From contig DAOVPZ010000046.1 of the NCBI GenBank assembly GCA_030628975.1, forward strand, positions 1 to 7,574: a stretch of DNA of 7,574 nt. Direction: 5' to 3'. The notes below the pieces were generated by a model. The model was given only the letters and a program-made list of their open reading frames with translations. It had not been told where the DNA came from and did no database searches. The translations under genes were made by a program, and so were the position numbers. The stretch comes from Candidatus Cloacimonadota bacterium (GTDB lineage: Bacteria > Cloacimonadota > Cloacimonadia > JGIOTU-2). Shown piece after piece: positions 5,250-7,574 of this stretch (its first letter is position 1; every line of letters starts with the position of its first letter).

Positions 5250-7271
5250 TCAACAACTTACAGCCTTCTTCCCAGAATATGCAAGTATCATTTCAATAAC
5301 CAATAAAGTCAGCACAATCCAGAATAATATCTTCCAAAATTCATAACCATAACGAGAAGTTAAAATATGTATTTTCCAATTATCTGGTTCAAGAAAATGA
5401 ATCCTGTAAATTAAATTTTGTAATGATTTAATATCTCTTTCTGAAATAAGGGTTAAGTTACTTTCCTCTCTTGGAACATTAAAAGAATAAACCGTTTGCA
5501 AAACATCATCATTGCTTAAGAAATAATGCCCTTGTTGATCTGTTTGTGTGAAAGTTTCCATTTCCTTTCCAATAAAAATCGGAATAATCTCGCCATTTGG
5601 CAATTGACATTCTATTGCACCTTTTGTTTCAATTGGAAAAGGTATTCCAGTCGTATAATTATTCAGTCTTGACTCCTCTCCACCAAGAAACTCCCCTATA
5701 TGATACAATAAAACTGGAAAAGCAGTTTGATATATCAGATTGCTCCAGTTCTCCTTAAAATCAATTGCTGAAATCAAAAATCTATCATTAATTAGAAAAA
5801 TAGAATTATCATTACCGCTTGAGAACAAAGAGGAAAAATCAGGAGCAATGATGTTCCACATCTTATCAATTCTTGTCTTTTGAAACATCTGTTTAGAAAA
5901 AATTGCACTAATAGGATGAAGTTTATTGATGAATTCTATCTTCGAACTTTGAGTAATAAGTGACTCAAATCTGACTTTTTTATTATCAAGCCTTATTTCA
6001 TGAGTACTATTGTTTAACAATTCTTCTCCAGGTATAAGGAAAATTGATTTACCATTTTGAAGAATCTCATTGGCAAAGAATTCCAATTTATCTGAAAATT
6101 CTCCTAATCTATAAAACACAAAAAGGTGATTATTTGTGATAATATCATCATTAATATCCTCAGGAGTTAATCTTTCCCATTTATTTTCAGTGATTATATC
6201 AAGTGCTGTTGAAAATTGAAAAGGAATATCATATTCTGAAATGACAACTATCTTTGGTAATTTCCCGATAGATCGGGATGGAAAGCTGAAATAAAAACTG
6301 TTATCATCAGGTAACATTTCATCTTTTACTTTTACTGAACCAAAATAAAACCTTTCTCCCTTATCCTGAAATTCAAATGATATTTGCTTGCTTTGGAATG
6401 GATTTAATGAAATTACTTTCTCCTCTTTTGTAATATTATCTATGATGAGAGATACAATAACAGTATTAATTTTCTTTTCAGAAAAATTCTTTATATCTGC
6501 TCTGATTTCTGAACGATTTGATGCGCTTAAAAGTTTTGGTACAAACCAAGTTGAAACTGTTGTAAGATTTATTTTATCCTTTTCTTGAGGTACTGGTATT
6601 ATAAAAATATCAGTTTGAAGTCGTTGAGTTACCTCTTGAATATTTTCCCATGAATATTTTTGATTATCAGTAATGAAATAAATCTCCTTATTAATAACAT
6701 CTACACGAGAAAGTTCCATCTCTGCTTTTAAAAGAATTGATCTAATTAATTGTGAATTATCAGTAATTGATATCTTATTAATTTTATCTTTAATTTTAGA
6801 AGGTATAGAAAAATAACTATTTTGTAAATTATAATTATTATTAAGTGTAAGGAGCATAACCTTATCATTATCATTTAACATCTCAGTGATTTCAGTTGCA
6901 ATTTCTTTAGCTCTATCAAGTAGTGTACTACTTCCATCAAGATAATTCATACTAAAACTGTTATCAATAATCATAACTGCAATGGTTGGTGCATGAGTTC
7001 GCCAGTTAGTAGAAGGTATCAAGGTCTTTATTACAGGACGAGACAATGCTAAAATCAAACAGATAATAATCAGAATTCTTGTTATCAAAAGAAGTATCTG
7101 GCATAATTTGATAATCCTGGCTTGATTCTTTTGAATCTGTTTCAGGAATCGTAAAGAGCTAAAATATACAATTTTGGGTTGATGTTTTACGAAAAGGTGG
7201 ATTAAAACTGGTATAATTCCAGCTAATAATCCAAATAATAATATGGAATTTAGGAATGATAAATTAAACAT
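5250..7271 (-). CDS. BatA-type membrane protein with vWA domain
   Basis: The first 82 residues form the BatA / aerotolerance N-terminal domain: a hydrophobic helix at about 7-28, a basic stretch with VYFSSLRFLKQIQ, and a second helix at about 57-79 ending ALSRPVI. A vWA domain follows from about 96, with D103-N-S105-F-S107-M as the metal-site (DxSxS) motif and a strand YFITDNQKYSW. The middle and C-terminal parts are beta-rich, and a third hydrophobic helix lies at about 645-665, just before a short basic tail (GKKAVSC). The 673-aa length suits the long BatA-plus-vWA proteins of FCB bacteria. Two N-terminal helices and one C-terminal helix suggest that the large domain lies on one side of the inner membrane. 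It is the first gene of an operon with DUF58. The ATG at 7271 has no clear ribosome binding site. A palindromic repeat is embedded in frame at residues 332-337. Confidence 0.88.
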   Translation of the reverse strand: MFNLSFLNSILLFGLLAGIIPVLIHLFVKHQPKIVYFSSLRFLKQIQKNQARIIKLCQILLLITRILIIICLILALSRPVIKTLIPSTNWRTHAPTIAVMIIDNSFSMNYLDGSSTLLDRAKEIATEITEMLNDNDKVMLLTLNNNYNLQNSYFSIPSKIKDKINKISITDNSQLIRSILLKAEMELSRVDVINKEIYFITDNQKYSWENIQEVTQRLQTDIFIIPVPQEKDKINLTTVSTWFVPKLLSASNRSEIRADIKNFSEKKINTVIVSLIIDNITKEEKVISLNPFQSKQISFEFQDKGERFYFGSVKVKDEMLPDDNSFYFSFPSRSIGKLPKIVVISEYDIPFQFSTALDIITENKWERLTPEDINDDIITNNHLFVFYRLGEFSDKLEFFANEILQNGKSIFLIPGEELLNNSTHEIRLDNKKVRFESLITQSSKIEFINKLHPISAIFSKQMFQKTRIDKMWNIIAPDFSSLFSSGNDNSIFLINDRFLISAIDFKENWSNLIYQTAFPVLLYHIGEFLGGEESRLNNYTTGIPFPIETKGAIECQLPNGEIIPIFIGKEMETFTQTDQQGHYFLSNDDVLQTVYSFNVPREESNLTLISERDIKSLQNLIYRIHFLEPDNWKIHILTSRYGYEFWKILFWIVLTLLVIEMILAYSGKKAVSC
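6263..6278. repeat. Palindrome inside the BatA-type gene, like repeat A
   Basis: TCCCGAT (6263-6269) and ATCGGGA (6272-6278) form a perfect 7-bp inverted repeat around AG. It resembles the CCCGAT...ATCGGG arms of the repeat at 219-280. It lies in frame in the BatA-type gene, where it encodes S-R-S-I-G-K (residues 332-337) between two beta strands (YFSF and LPKIVVIS), probably in a surface loop. The match is short, so common origin is not proven. Confidence 0.55.
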
Positions 7272-7296
7272 AATAATTGGTAAATTAGTGAATTAG

Positions 7297-7335
7297 TTTA
7301 CCCTGTGGAATGCGAAGCTATTCCATCAGGGTAAA
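7297..7335. repeat. Hairpin C upstream of the BatA-type gene
   Basis: The arms TTTACCCTGTGGAAT (7297-7311) and ATTCCATCAGGGTAAA (7320-7335) pair over nearly their full length with one offset around the T residues. The loop starts with GCGAAGC (7312-7318), a heptamer known to form an unusually stable DNA mini-hairpin. It ends 26 bases before the BatA-type ATG, so on the minus strand it falls in the leader or promoter region. No T-tract follows it on either strand. Confidence 0.65.
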
Positions 7336-7378
7336 TTTAGTTAAGGAGTCGTCATGGACCACTCCATGGCGAATTTAC
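7331..7378. repeat. Hairpin D, nested inverted repeat
   Basis: TCGTCATGGA (7349-7358) pairs with TCCATGGCGA (7363-7372) through ten base pairs including one G-T wobble, with loop CCAC. Outside it, GTAAATT (7331-7337) is a perfect complement of AATTTAC (7372-7378). It abuts hairpin C, whose right arm overlaps its left edge. An alternative fold pairs GGAGT (7345-7349) with ACTCC (7361-7365). Confidence 0.6.
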
Positions 7379-7394
7379 ACTCGGTATTCTTTGT

Positions 7395-7458
7395 TGTCAG
7401 GGAATGGTCTGTTCTTCGCAGCAGTAGAACTGCTACTGCGAAGGATGAATCCCTGACA
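7395..7458. repeat. Extragenic palindromic repeat B, related to A
   Basis: The outer arms TGTCAGGGA (7395-7403) and TCCCTGACA (7450-7458) are perfect 9-base complements. Inside, CTTCGCAG (7414-7421) and CTGCGAAG (7436-7443) form an 8-bp stem. CGAAGGATGAATC (7439-7451) is the reverse complement of GATTCATCCTTCG in repeat A (240-252), so A and B share a core in opposite orientation. It lies in the 209-base gap between the GNAT-like fragment and the BatA-type gene. On the minus strand the T-tract (about 7465-7472) comes before the hairpin, so it is not a terminator. Confidence 0.75.
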
Positions 7459-7480
7459 GCTCCTAAAAAATTCATTAATT

Positions 7481-7574
7481 CTAGGTCAGCTTCTTATCAT
7501 AAATACGATAAGTTTTATAAATCTCAGCACCGATTCTCTCAAGAGGTCTGCGCATTCTTATATTGTCCTCTAAA
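7481..7574 (-). CDS. GNAT-like acetyltransferase, C-terminal fragment
   Basis: Thirty residues and a TAG stop (7483-7481) are open from the window edge on the minus strand; the start lies outside. The tail contains RMRRPLERIGAEIYKTYRIY and ends DKKLT. It resembles the C-terminal end of some GNAT-fold acyltransferases, where an N-x-x-M-x-x-x-L-x-x-x-G stretch precedes a Y-x-T-Y-R-I-Y strand. The fragment is short, so the family call is tentative and the substrate is unknown. It is on the same strand as the BatA-type gene but separated by 209 bases with hairpins, so it may belong to a different transcript. Confidence 0.55.
   Translation of the reverse strand, partial: LEDNIRMRRPLERIGAEIYKTYRIYDKKLT

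Noticed and set aside
7395..7472. Repeat B as a rho-independent terminator for the upstream GNAT-like gene
   Set aside because: On the minus strand the T-tract precedes the hairpin, whereas a terminator needs it after the stem.

Overview
The window is a piece of a bacterial chromosome, AT-rich (roughly one third G+C by spot counts). It combines housekeeping genes, a von Willebrand factor A (vWA) / DUF58 pair, and a compact three-gene accessory cassette. A DUF721 protein, a BatA-type two-helix vWA protein with its DUF58 partner, weak or absent Shine-Dalgarno sites and many extragenic palindromes suggest a member of the FCB group (Bacteroidota, Cloacimonadota, Marinimicrobia and relatives). That placement is an inference from gene content; nothing here fixes the phylum.

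Left part, plus strand: the C-terminal end of a DUF721 (DciA-like) protein (1-207), an intergenic palindromic repeat, then ribulose-phosphate 3-epimerase (rpe, 365-1009). It overlaps by 8 bases the gene for the signal recognition particle GTPase Ffh (1002-2333). Both rpe and ffh look intact.

Middle part, minus strand, convergent with ffh: three small genes of unknown function, read 4197 to 2468. They encode a 219-aa TIGR04255-like protein, a 204-aa protein with a WDGYGA motif, and a 148-aa protein with an SFQPP...SVQR segment and a GHANI motif. They are tightly packed (TAATG overlap, then a 9-base gap), much more AT-rich than the genes on either side, and preceded by a perfect TTGACA -35 box. 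No transposase, integrase, transmembrane segment, signal peptide or familiar enzyme motif is visible in them. This is the most likely undescribed system in the window.

Right part, minus strand: a 673-aa membrane-anchored vWA protein of the BatA type (5250-7271) followed 44 bases downstream by a DUF58 protein (4315-5205). These are two of the usual partners of a MoxR AAA+ ATPase, but no MoxR is in the window. Upstream of them lie 209 bases packed with hairpins, one sharing a 13-base word with the repeat near base 240. The window ends in the last 30 codons of a protein whose tail looks like a GNAT-type acetyltransferase. A short palindrome related to the left repeat also lies in frame inside the BatA-type gene.

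No gene-free stretch exceeds 300 bases. No tRNA, rRNA, CRISPR array or insertion sequence was seen.
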